A DNA stretch of 64,000 nucleotides from Favolaschia claudopus (Eukaryota; Basidiomycota; Agaricomycetes; Agaricales; Mycenaceae): the NCBI GenBank assembly GCA_037176885.1, contig JAWWNJ010000241.1:62001-126000 (forward strand), in the 5' to 3' direction. The stretch's first letter is position 1, and each line of letters opens with the position of its first letter. Shown here piece by piece: positions 53,801 through 63,240 of the stretch. The notes below the pieces were generated by a model. The model saw only the letters and a program-made list of their open reading frames with translations. It was not told where the DNA came from and did not search any database. Both the position numbers and the translations under genes were made by a program.

Positions 53801-54918
53801 GCGGCACGATAAATGAGAAAACACCTTTTTATCCGGTCGATCCTGCTTCATTTCCGTAGGTTCTGGTGCGACGGTTGGCGCGGCAGCGCCGTGAACACCT
53901 CGAACGAAATACCAGACATCCGTGGCATCGTCTGCGGATGCCGAAGCTTTGTTGACTAGGGAGCCGAAGTTGGGGTGAGGGATCGAGGGATGGGAAACAG
54001 ATTCAGAGGCTGCGGCTGCTGCCGCTACGTTTGCGTCAGACGGACCCACCCCATAAACCGCGGGTTCTAAGGTAGAATTAGAGTCAATGCGGCGCCGGGT
54101 ACGCGATGTAGCTGCCGAGTTAGCGTTGGGATTGGTTTTACGTTTCTTCTTGCGCTGCGGCGGAGCGAGGCCGGCATTAATCGTGTTAGTCGCGTCGACA
54201 AATGGTGCATGGGTTGCCGCAGAGGAAGGGGGAGGGATCACGGTGTTAAATGAGGCGGGGTATGTATTTTGAAAGCCGTAAGTCTGGCTGAAAGCGGCGG
54301 GAGGTGGTGGTGGAGGATACGGCGATCCGGAGATGAAAGCTTGAGGCGGGAGAGGCATGGCATGGGCCTGAGAGCCAGGCCAGGAGCCAAAGACGTTGGG
54401 GGTGGGGTAGGAATTCGTTGTGAAGTTGTTTTGACGTGCGGGTTGGATGTAGCAAGTGCATGCCTGCGGGTTGCCGCATTGGCAGGACGGCGAGGCCATG
54501 GGAGTTCACAAGAGGGAGGGTTGGAATGGAGTATAATTGGGGCAATATATATAACATTTCGGAGGTATCTATTGCGCGTACCTTGGACCCTGAGTGCGCC
54601 AACGCACTATCCCGACGCGCCACCTTTGCGTCATATTTCCAGCTCTGTGTGGGGCGTTTCGCATCCTGCGTAGCAGCCAGGCGGTGACGTCGACGCCAAG
54701 CGAGGTTGAGGTGAATCATAGGAGGATTGGTTCGCGGCAGGAACGCGCTAACCGGTGAGCGGGAGGACGAGGATTGTGCTTGACGCGCCAGTCACTCAGT
54801 GCCTGTTTTGGGGGCCGAGGCGAGGCGAGCTGGCATCACCTCGAGGTGCCGTTTATGGTAACGGGCCGAGTTGGAGCTGAACTCAGCTCGGAGCTAACTC
54901 CAGCTTCCGGCAGCACTA
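50835..54918 (-). mobile_element. Complete 4084-bp hAT element with perfect 8-bp target duplication
   Basis: ATTCCGGA lies directly outside both ends (50827-50834 and 54919-54926). The inverted ends start TAGTGCTGCCGG; behind them GAGCTGAGTTGGAGCTGAG-type words repeat in both orientations as likely transposase-binding repeats. The transposase gene fills the interior on the minus strand. Confidence 0.95.
51141..54499 (-). pseudogene. hAT transposase with one nonsense codon
   Basis: Starts at ATG 54499 with a Pro/Ala-rich 200-residue region and an RKKKRK basic run. A BED-type zinc finger (CRLCP - intron - RFPKWKAWKNG ... IRNHLEGEH) follows. Catalytic blocks: QSYTQDVWS (first Asp), HLGITAHYIIRDA, MITCDNASNN (second Asp), INIAVKA-type NIAVKAALATLPE, VNTRWSATFLMIDRYLEQ, and the dimerisation domain RHLFRVAVDVLPVQASAVPC with ERVFSSSKDTDASLRNSLSP, ending at the stop 51141. 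About nine exons with GT-AG borders. A TAG at 53317-53319 (after VQRFQAEY) interrupts an otherwise open exon. With this stop the copy should not make full-length enzyme, unless read through. Confidence 0.85.
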
Positions 54919-54926
54919 ATTCCGGA

Positions 54927-55099
54927 GCCCTATACCGATGAATGGGGTAAGGATCAGGCCGTTTTGGGAATTCCGTGATCCTCCGTGCCATCCGAGTTCA
55001 ATTTTCAGTCCAATGCACAGTTCTCCGGAATTTCTTATGTAAGTATGAACATACAATGAATATCTATCCGACACAATTGTAGCAGTAGATGACATTGGA
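54927..55099. other. Short spacer without gene
   Basis: Host or older repeat sequence between the hAT element and the next element; nothing recognised. Confidence 0.4.
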
Positions 55100-55500
55100 C
55101 ATTGGTCGGAAAATCCGAAATCAGGTGATAGGGCTAAATATACCAATATCAAGCTTGATCAGGCTGTCAAGTTCGGGGTCGGTTGATAAGGTCCAAAAAA
55201 GACTTATAAACACTGATCAAGCTTGACCAAAGCTTGACGGCCTGATATTGCTTGATAGGTCTTGATCAAGGTTGGGCGGGGAAAATGGTCAAAATGAAAC
55301 AACTCTTTTGCGCTTTCTATTATAGTACCTATACTTTACTTATGTACTTCAAAGTGTTTGATACTATAAAACTTCTATTGACTAGTTATGTTAGAATTTA
55401 TAAGTATTTCGCATCGCGCGGTTCGAGCCCGCGCGACTAAGTAATAAAACGACACTATAACCACTATGCTAAAGAACCTTTAACATGGTGGTGTGGTCTA
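55100..55500. mobile_element. Possible third tRNA-core element, right end missing
   Basis: GGTCGGAAAATCCG near 55104 resembles the end TGTCGGAAAAAT of the 13076-13845 element. It is followed by the words AAGCTTGATCAGG, TGATCAAGCTTGACCAAAGC and CTTGATCAAGG, which form near-palindromes, and then by a tRNA-like sequence on the minus strand (TTAGCATAGTGGTTATAGTG; GGGCTCGAACCGCGCG at 55410-55490). No right terminal repeat or duplication was found. Confidence 0.45.
55410..55490 (-). repeat. tRNA-like core (third copy)
   Basis: A-box-like TAGCATAGTGG agrees with the consensus TRGCNNAGTGG at all positions; B-box-like GGCTCGAACC differs by one base from GGTTCGANNCC. The T stem CGCGG/CCGCG is intact but the loop is shifted, and no acceptor stem forms. 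Confidence 0.5.
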
Positions 55501-55785
55501 CGTCACATATCATGGTAATACTCCACTTGCAGGCGTGATATCATCATCAACTGGACTCTGTCCAATTCACTTGTGCGTGTCTTGAATGCATAAGTAATTT
55601 ATAATGTCATTGTACCTACAAATGTAGTCCCATAGACTCTGAGATCTGACAATTGAATTCTATCTGCTCTTAGTTGAGTCTGTGGTGCTGGCGAGCAGGG
55701 AGTCCTGGCTTCTCGCTTCTCTCTTCTGGTCTGGTCTGATGTCTTCTTTTGATGGACGACGATGCCGTCACCTGTTGATTGGCGC

Positions 55786-57000
55786 TTACGGCATGGAGAG
55801 TTGTGGGAATCCAGGCCTGTCTGTGACAGTAGAGCTGGGGCGGGGAGTAGGAATTGGGGACGCCATTACCTGCGTAGGAATAGAGATGGTGGCAGGGTTA
55901 TGGGGTAGGGAGTGAGAGGCGGGGTAGGAAGACTCCTGTGGTGCAAATCGCACCCCAGACTTCCTTGGCTGTGTAGCGGCACCTGGGTGCGGCTGAGCAC
56001 TGGCCGCTGGAGGGGGTGGAACCGGAGCCGGTGGCTGAGACGGATGGACGGGGTGTGCGCGCTTCTTCAGCGGGCGAGCGCCCTCGCCAGAAGCGTTCGG
56101 CAAAACCGGCACCGGGCCAGGAGGGGGAGGGGCAGGGTCCCCGGAAAGGCGTGACGGACCTTTCTTCTTAGAGCGGATACGCTTACGCATGAAACGCTTC
56201 CCAAGCGCAATTAGCGCTTCACCGATTTGCTGGTCGGTACCACGGATAGATACACGGCGCTCCAAGGGGGAAGCCTTATCAGTATAGGCTCGAAGTTGGG
56301 CGCCGGAGATGTCGTGCGACTGATGAAGACCCTTACCGCCACGGCCAACAATATGCCCGACGACCGAGTCAGGCACCACAAGCGTACACGAGTAGCGGGA
56401 CGGTGCGTCCTGTGCAGTAGGGAGGGTTTCGGCGAGTGGTATGGCGGTGTGGCCGACAGCGATGATGGCAGGGGTAGGGGCTGGGGTTGAAGGTTAAGAG
56501 CCCCAGCGAGCGCCATCCCAGGAGAAGCGCCAGGCATGCACTCGGGGAGTAGAGGCTGCAGTGTCCCCAAACTCGAGACGATCAAGACGGTCTTGGACGC
56601 GCTGTAGTTCGCTTCGAAGGAGAGTGCAGTAGGAATAAAGGTCCTGAGGAACTGCGGGGGTTGCCAGGTGTAAGGTCGATGGTAGGATGAGGGCAGAGTA
56701 GGAAGTAGGGTGGTCGGCTGGGGCTAGGAGAGTGCCAGAGTCGAATAGAAGGTTTGTTATGCTGTAAGGGGAGAAGGGCCCGGCCCAGGAGCCAAGTTGA
56801 TAACAAACCTGGGGATCAGAGATCCCCAGCGGACTACTTATATACAAGAGGTGACGTAAGATACGACATAAGTGAGCACACAGCATGATGTCTTGGAGAC
56901 AGAGAACTTCTGCCCAAGTCAAAGGACGTCCTAGCTGTGGAGTCCCCTGACAGGGGATTGAAAATTGGGGGTAATTGCTTCTTTCTCTCGAATTGAAGCG
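55786..57000 (-). pseudogene. KH-domain protein, gag-like, split by an in-frame stop
   Basis: One minus frame reads QVCYQLGSWAGPFSPYSITN, SELQRVQDRLDRLEFGDTAA and ARWGS, then TAA, and continues in the same frame with TPAPTPAIIAVGHTAIPLAE and the KH domain VVPDSVVGHIVGRGGKGLHQ with LERRVSIRGTDQQIGEALIA and LGKRF. The GRGG loop of KH RNA-binding domains is intact. A Pro-rich basic tail ends at 55786. A TATA-like TATATAAG lies on the minus strand at about 56840, just upstream. I have seen similar KH proteins recurring in mushroom genomes and suspect a retroelement gag-like origin; that is inference. The TAA at about 56494 splits it. Confidence 0.5.
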
Positions 57001-57099
57001 AGCTTCCCAATCTATGTGGGCTATCGGTCCACATACATCATATTTTTTAGAGGGGTCCCATTTGAAGCTACAGCGCTTTGCGAAATTGATGACAGTCGG

Positions 57100-57258
57100 C
57101 TGAAAAAAACACATATAAACAAATATTTGATGGTTCTGGATCTTAGGGCTGTTTGCTCAATTCTCAACGGTTTTCCAAGGTTCTTAAGGATGTAGAGCTC
57201 ATTTATGTAGTCTTCTCCTCAGCTCTACCTACTTCAATGGCTCCAAACTGCTAAGTGG
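57100..57258. repeat. Diverged tandem repeat unit (partner at 63241-64000)
   Basis: GGTTCTTAAGGATGTAGAGC, TCATTTATGTA and AATGGCTCCAAAC match GATTCTTGAAGGTATAGAAC, ACATTTATGTA and AATGGCCCCAAAC at 63346-63415. With the Copia element and the MITE removed, these form a tandem repeat of about 200 bp. Confidence 0.6.
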
Positions 57259-57568
57259 TAACAGAATCTGAAAATGCGCGGAAGGCGCAATAACCTCAGT
57301 CTCCCGCAATGTGGGATGAAAGACTGTATATTAAATACCTGAAAATGCGCGGAAGGCGCAATAACTACACAATGAGTAAGTAAATATAAGTAGGTAGATA
57401 GATAGAGAACTCACCCTCAGTCTCCCGCAATGTGGGATGAAAGACTGAGGGTGGTGGACAGACGAGCACGATTTATATGTAAGAAAACAAGGCTGTACGA
57501 TAAGTATCAGATATCTATCAAGGGCCGGAGCGGCGGGGCGGCTACCCGGAATAATTCATATTCTGACA
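57259..57568 (-). repeat. Copia 3' LTR
   Basis: Identical by eye to the 5' LTR. It holds two internal duplications: AAAATGCGCGGAAGGCGCAA appears twice and CTCAGTCTCCCGCAATGTGG appears twice in alternation. Confidence 0.95.
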
Positions 57569-59103
57569 CCCCCACTCGACCCAGGCCGTAGTCCCATAGA
57601 TAGACAGAATTTGGAGTGCTTGTCATGAGATAAAGGTTTTGTGAAAATATCTGCCACCATTTCATCTGTAGGATACCACAAGACAATACATTCTCCAGTG
57701 CGAACCAAGTCATCACGAACAAAATGATATTTCCCTTGTATATGCTGAGTCCTAGCGCGGTATTGTGGATCCTGGGTGAGAATAATGGCAGCTCGGTTAT
57801 CACATCTCAACTCAGTGGGATTTCTCTGATGTTGACCTAGTTCGTCAAAAAAGGATCTTAACCATGCTAGATGTTGTCCTGCATTTGCAAGTCCAATGTA
57901 TTCACTCTCAGTAGAAGATAGAGCGACCATGGATTGCCGACGGCTAGACCATCCGATTGCTCCAGAGTTCACAATGAACACATAACCAGAAGTAGAACGA
58001 GATGTATCTCTGTCTCCATTCCAATTGGCATCACTGTATCCCAGAAATTGCATGTCCATGCTGATGTCAGCCCCGTTGTATACAAGTTCCCAATGACGGG
58101 TGCCTTTGAGGTATCGAAGAAGTCGTTTTGCTGCTGCCCAATGAATTCTCTTTGGCTTTGCACTATATCGACCAAGTACTCCTACACTGTATGCAAGATC
58201 TGGTCGAGTACCTAGCATGGCATACATAGCAGACCCGATTACACTTTGATATGGAACAATAGCTCCACCTTCAACAATAGCCATATGGGTAATGATACTG
58301 TCGTCATCAGGGTCATTCTCTGTGAGAGGGGTTCCAGTAGACATAGGTGTGAATACAGGTTTGCAGTCTGTCATGCCATAGCGAGAAAGGACTTTGTCAA
58401 TATACTGACGCTGGTTCAGTGCAATGGTGCGCTTCTTACGGTTTCGAATGATCTCGATCCCAAGGAGGTATTTGGCTGGACCCAGGTCTCGCATCTTAAA
58501 AGTAGACGAAAGCATTCTTTTGACTTTGGAAGAGAATTCTTTAGAAGTTGCAGCAACAAGAAGATCATCAACATAGACCACAACAAAACAAGTCTGTTTG
58601 CCTTCTTTATAAACATAAAGGCAGGTCTCTGAATTCAAGCGATGAAATCCGAGTTTTAGAATCTCTGTGTCAAAGGTCCTGTTCCAAGTTCTTCCAGCTT
58701 GTTTAAGACCATACAATGATCGCTTGAGTCGCCAGCAGTGACCTTCTGGAATTTCAACACCTTCCGGAGGCATCATGTAGATTTCTTCCTCCAGTTTACC
58801 ATTAAGGTAGGCTTGTGAAACATCCAGCTGATCCAGTTCTAAGTCGTATTTGGCAGCAAGAGCACAAATGATGCGAACAGACTCAAGATTGGCAGTGGGC
58901 GCAAAAACTTCTTTGTAGTCAACACCTTCTTTCTGAGTATCTCCTCTGGCAACGATTCGGACTTTGTAACGAGCAATTTTGCCTGTTTCATCCACTTTGA
59001 CTTTGGGAACCACTTTAGATTTAATAGGCTTGACACCGTCTGGTATGGGAACAACATCATAGACGTCATTTGCTCGGAATCCAGCAAGTTCCTCTTCAAG
59101 TCG
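57556..59103 (-). pseudogene. Copia pol, C-terminal part: reverse transcriptase and RNase H
   Basis: The frame starts at the MITE border with RLEEELAGFRANDVYDVVPI and runs open to 57556. RT motifs: LDQLDVSQAYLNGKLEEEIY, SLYGLKQAGRTWN, CFVVVYVDDLLVAA (YVDD). RNase H: GYSDANWNGDRDTS, ALSSTESEYIGLANA, LRCDNRAAI and the tail MVADIFTKPLSHDKHSKF. The frame has no stops. It would follow gag-integrase in one polyprotein were it not for the MITE; removal of the MITE and one duplicate gives EESIYRLEEEL in frame. Confidence 0.92.
57569..57582 (-). promoter_or_regulatory. Polypurine tract of the Copia element
   Basis: On the coding strand GGGTCGAGTGGGGG ends directly at the TG of the 3' LTR. It would prime plus-strand DNA synthesis. 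Confidence 0.75.
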
Positions 59104-59107
59104 GTAT

Positions 59108-59816
59108 GAACGAAAATCGAAAACGAAAACGCGGCTAGCTGATAATGATCAGGCGGCCTTCCAGGCCATCAAGTCCATCAATTGCCAGCATTCAGAAACG
59201 AAAATGACCGGTTTCAACACGGCAAACAAGCCGAAAGGACTGTATTGATGTCACAGTCACAGTATATCAATGTACGTGGTCTATTGTGTCATCGGCCGCT
59301 TGCCGAACGCGTCCGAGTGGCTGTACCAGGTCACGCACACGGCGTGTTTTAGCACTCTAAATTAATTGAAGAGTGAAGATCACTCCACTTCAAAATCATA
59401 AAATAGAAATTTTTACGATACCCAAGTATGAGATTCGTGGCAAACGTGATATAGACGAACACTAAAGGTAAATAGGAAACAAGAATGGACTACATAAAGT
59501 AAACAAATATTATTATTTTATATTTATCTCTTAATTTGTGTTGGCTGCCGGCAGTAGCTAAGTTGCACGAGCACGGGAAAAAACCAAGAAAAAACGGCAA
59601 TTTCGGTTACTTTTAAGTAGTAGCCGAGCATCGGAACGGGACCAACGTAACTCGATCGATCAAGCATGTACGTGACCGTGACCCTTGGCGTCATAGAGCC
59701 GACCTTGACTTGTTCCGTGCCGACTGCTTCATTTTCGTTTCTGAACCTACTGCCGACGGGCACCACCGGCCATCTATCGGCTATTCTATATATAGTCGTT
59801 TTCGTTTTCGTTTCTA
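59108..59816. mobile_element. 709-bp MITE nested in the Copia pol gene
   Basis: The ends are imperfect inverted repeats with CGAAAACGAAAACG near each terminus and further matching segments (CAGAAACGAAAATGA) up to about 100 bp inside. GTAT lies outside both ends (59104-59107, 59817-59820); since the sequence is repetitive, the true duplication could be TA, GTA or GTAT. No coding region. It must be younger than the Copia insertion. Confidence 0.8.
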
Positions 59817-62750
59817 GTATATACTCTCTTCAAGTCCAGCTCTCCAATGTTCAGCATCAGGACCCTGCAATGCCTCTTGCCAACTAGAAGGGTCAAGAGG
59901 GTTCTGAGCTAAAAAGGCTTCTTCAATAGCATCATCTAGAGAAGCAAGCAAGACTGCTTCTGGAGCGTCAGGGACTTCAATGTCTGGTTCAACAGACGCT
60001 TCATTTTCTTTTGCCTGTTTACGTGCTGCATTCTCTGCATCGCGCTGAGCTTTTGACTGATGCTGTGGTCCTTCAGCTATTCTGTCGTACTCAGCGGTGG
60101 GATGTTGTGCCCTTGCATGTGGACGTGTTGACCGCCTAGTAGGTTCCTGTCGCACACCTGCGACCTTGCGCAATGGTGGAGCTCCCCTATTTGATGGATG
60201 GACAATAGACGGCGGATCAGCCTGACTTAGATTATCCCCCACTGAACCTGGTATCAGGTGAGGCAAAGTGTCCGGTTCACCATCATCGTCATCATCACCA
60301 TAATATGGGGTAGACCTCTTCCGCAGTGTCTGAGCAAAATCCTCATATTCTTTCCTAGAAGTCGCAGGTGCCTCAAGCTTTGGTTCTATAGGTGAATGAA
60401 GTTCCTGGTCATCAAACCGAACATGCCTAGATGTGATGGTTTCACCATAAGAACCATCTTTGTTGATTACTAGCAAGTCATATGCTTTACTGTTTTCATG
60501 GTAGCCAACAAAGATGCAACACTTTGCTTTATCGCCAAATTTCTGCTTGTGACGCTTTTCTTTAGGAATCAGAGGATAAGCTCTACAGCCAAAGGGATGC
60601 AGGTGTCGTATGTTTATTGGACGGTCAAAAAGTTTCTCATGAGGGATCTCAAATTCCTGTGCTGAAGTAGGTGTTCTATTCACAGTATAACCAGCTGCTT
60701 TCATTGCTAAGACCCAAAATTTACGAGGAAGGCGTGAGGCGATCAACATAGTTGTAGCTCTGGAAACAAGTGTTTGATTCATTCGCTCTGCTACTCCGTT
60801 TTGCTCTGGAGTGTAAGGTGCTGTTGTTTCATGGATGATGCCTAGACGTTTGAATTCTGTTTCCATTTGATGAGACGTGAATTCACCACCCCCATCTGTG
60901 CGAAAGAATCGAGTCCAGCCCTCACAGAATTCCCAATTAGCAATTTGAGCACGAAAATGTGCCTCAGTAGATTTTCGCCATTCTTTGAGTTTTGAATAGA
61001 CTTGGGATTTCTTTTGGGCAAATAGAATCCACACCTCAGAGGAATGATGATCTATAAGGACCACCCAGTAGCGTATTCCACCTGGGCCTTCAGGCGTTAC
61101 TGGACCACCAACATCAGATGATACAATATCTAAAGGACCACGAGCTTTGGTTTGACTTTTGGAAAACGGTAATTTCTTCATTTTCCCAAGAACACAGGGT
61201 TCACAGAATTTGGGGATTCCTGTCAAGGATGTAATTTCACCAAGTCGGCCTTTAGCAACAGATTTCTGTAAAAGTTGGAAATTTGTATGACCAGATATTC
61301 GATGAAGGTGATTGATATCCATAGCAAATAGTGCATGTGGATCTTCACTCAAAGGAGTATAGACAATGTGGTACAGTCCCTTCCGATGCTTAGCTTCAAT
61401 CATTCTTTGCCCTTTTGGGTTTCGAACAATGCAGCTATCTGCTTCGAACATGCAATTGTATCCCTTTTTAGCCATTTGTTGTACTGAGACAAGTGTGATA
61501 CCAAAGGATGGGACATGTAATGCACGTAGAGAGACATCAGACATCCCTCGCTTTGTTTTGCAAGATAGACGGATGGTTCCAGTTCCAACTGCATCACAAT
61601 ATGTGTCATTACCAAGCCGCACCCTTTTTGGTGGATTGAGTACTTTATAAGAACCTGTCTCAAACCATGCCTCATTTGGTGTCATGGTAGTAGAAGCCCC
61701 AGAGTCAATTACCACAGCTTTGGATGAAGGGTTTGCATCACTCAAAAGATAAGCAGACATAGCAGCATAAGATTTCTGGGAAACAACAGGTACAGCTAAA
61801 TGTCCATGTTCGGAATTATCGGAATCAGATTCAGAATCTGTAGTAGCAGAGGCATTTGCCTTGTCACGGCGCTTTCTAGGTCTCGCTTTCTCAGACTTCT
61901 GCTTGTCATTCTTCTTTGAGTCCTTTGATCCCTGCGCCAGATTCTTCAACTGATAGCAGTTATCGGAAGTATGAGATTTGTTTTGTCCATGTATCAGGCA
62001 ATGTTTATCGCCCTTGGGAGATGCCTTTCCTTTGCCAGGGTTTGTGGATTTAGCAGCTAGAGCAGTGTCGTCGCTGTTCTCACTCTTTGGCAGTTTACCA
62101 AGAGTAATCAGGCGAGCACGAGCTTTATCCCAAGTTATGCCTGTACCAAGAGAGGACACAATGTTCCCTTTAATGCCTGTCCAGTAGCTATCATCTGGTA
62201 GAGTGCTGAGCAGAATGAGAGGCTGAAGCTCTGGGGGGAATGGAAATTCCAGGCGTGCAAGCCTATCAAAGCAGGTCTTGATAGCAGCTACATGAGAAAG
62301 AATCTTGTTGCGATCCATGAGCTCTGGTTCGCCTTCAATAACAAGCTTGGTGCTAAAAAGTTCTGCTAGAACACCCATTGCAGAATCGGCACGATTTTCT
62401 GCTTCAAAGCGCTGGCGCAGTTTGGCCCAGAGAGTTCCAGCATTAGATTCGTTGACATACTCTGTGCGCAGTTCTGCTGAAAGAAGCTTCTGAATAACAC
62501 CTAAAGCACGGCTATTGCGTTCGCCAGGGGTATCCTTAAAAGCTACACCAGCAACAGGAGCTGTGGCAGGCAGAGGAGTAACAGCAGCAGCAGCAATAGT
62601 GGCATCAGCTGCATTTGCAGCGAGGATAACAGATTCAAGCAGAGTGTAGACTCCCTGTAGGCGCAGTTCCACTGTAGCATTAACATGAAAAATCGGCCAG
62701 TCTTCTGCTCCGGAAAGCTCAGAAGAAGCCGAGTTTGCCGCAGTTGACAT
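59817..62750 (-). pseudogene. Copia gag, protease and integrase
   Basis: Start chosen at ATG 62750 (MSTAANSASSELSGAEDWPI); an upstream in-frame ATG lies at 62801. Gag spans about residues 20-250; a Cys/His cluster CLIHGQNKSHTSDNC (CHHC type) near 265 replaces the usual CCHC. A Lys/Arg-rich run follows. The protease has VVIDSGASTTMT (D-S-G). The integrase has the HHCC finger (HLHRISGHTN ... CEPCVLGKMK), LDIVSSDVGG (Asp), FFRTDGGGEF (Asp) and YTPEQNGVAERMNQ (Glu), then the FGCRAYPLIPKEKR-type C-terminal block and a Pro-rich linker. It ends at the MITE after GLEESIY. The frame is otherwise free of stops, so the copy was probably intact on arrival. Confidence 0.92.
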
Positions 62751-62912
62751 TGTGTGAGAAGTCCGAGGTGAGATAACCAGAGTCCGAGGGAATTTCGGCA
62801 ACAGGTCGTGTGATTGATTGATTGATACAAGTCTGTGCTTGTGATGCTTCGAGCTCTGATGAGCGAGCAGGTGAGTCTTCCAATAGGTACGTCTTCAGAG
62901 AGCTAGCGCTCG

Positions 62913-62925
62913 GTGGCCCATAACC
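62913..62925 (-). promoter_or_regulatory. Primer-binding site of the Copia element
   Basis: Directly after the 5' LTR the coding strand reads GGTTATGGGCC. Its complement GGCCCATAACC resembles the anticodon stem-loop of initiator tRNA-Met (GGGCTCATAACC in many fungi, CAT being the anticodon). This suggests priming by a tRNA half, as known for Drosophila copia. The match is from memory of the tRNA. Confidence 0.6.
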
Positions 62926-63235
62926 TAACAGAATCTGAAAATGCGCGGAAGGCGCAATAACCTCAGTCTCCCGCAATGTGGGATGAAAGACTGTATATTA
63001 AATACCTGAAAATGCGCGGAAGGCGCAATAACTACACAATGAGTAAGTAAATATAAGTAGGTAGATAGATAGAGAACTCACCCTCAGTCTCCCGCAATGT
63101 GGGATGAAAGACTGAGGGTGGTGGACAGACGAGCACGATTTATATGTAAGAAAACAAGGCTGTACGATAAGTATCAGATATCTATCAAGGGCCGGAGCGG
63201 CGGGGCGGCTACCCGGAATAATTCATATTCTGACA
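62926..63235 (-). repeat. Copia 5' LTR
   Basis: 310 bp, identical by eye to 57259-57568; promoter side of the element. Confidence 0.95.
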
Positions 63236-63240
63236 AGTGG

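Larger units (their letters stand above)
57259..63235 (-). mobile_element. Complete Copia LTR retrotransposon, recent insertion
   Basis: LTRs at 57259-57568 and 62926-63235 are each 310 bp and identical by eye. AGTGG lies directly outside both (57254-57258 and 63236-63240). On the coding strand the LTR begins TGTCAGAATATG and ends CAGATTCTGTTA. Gag, protease, integrase, RT and RNase H are all present in Copia order, but a 709-bp MITE splits the polyprotein. Confidence 0.97.
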
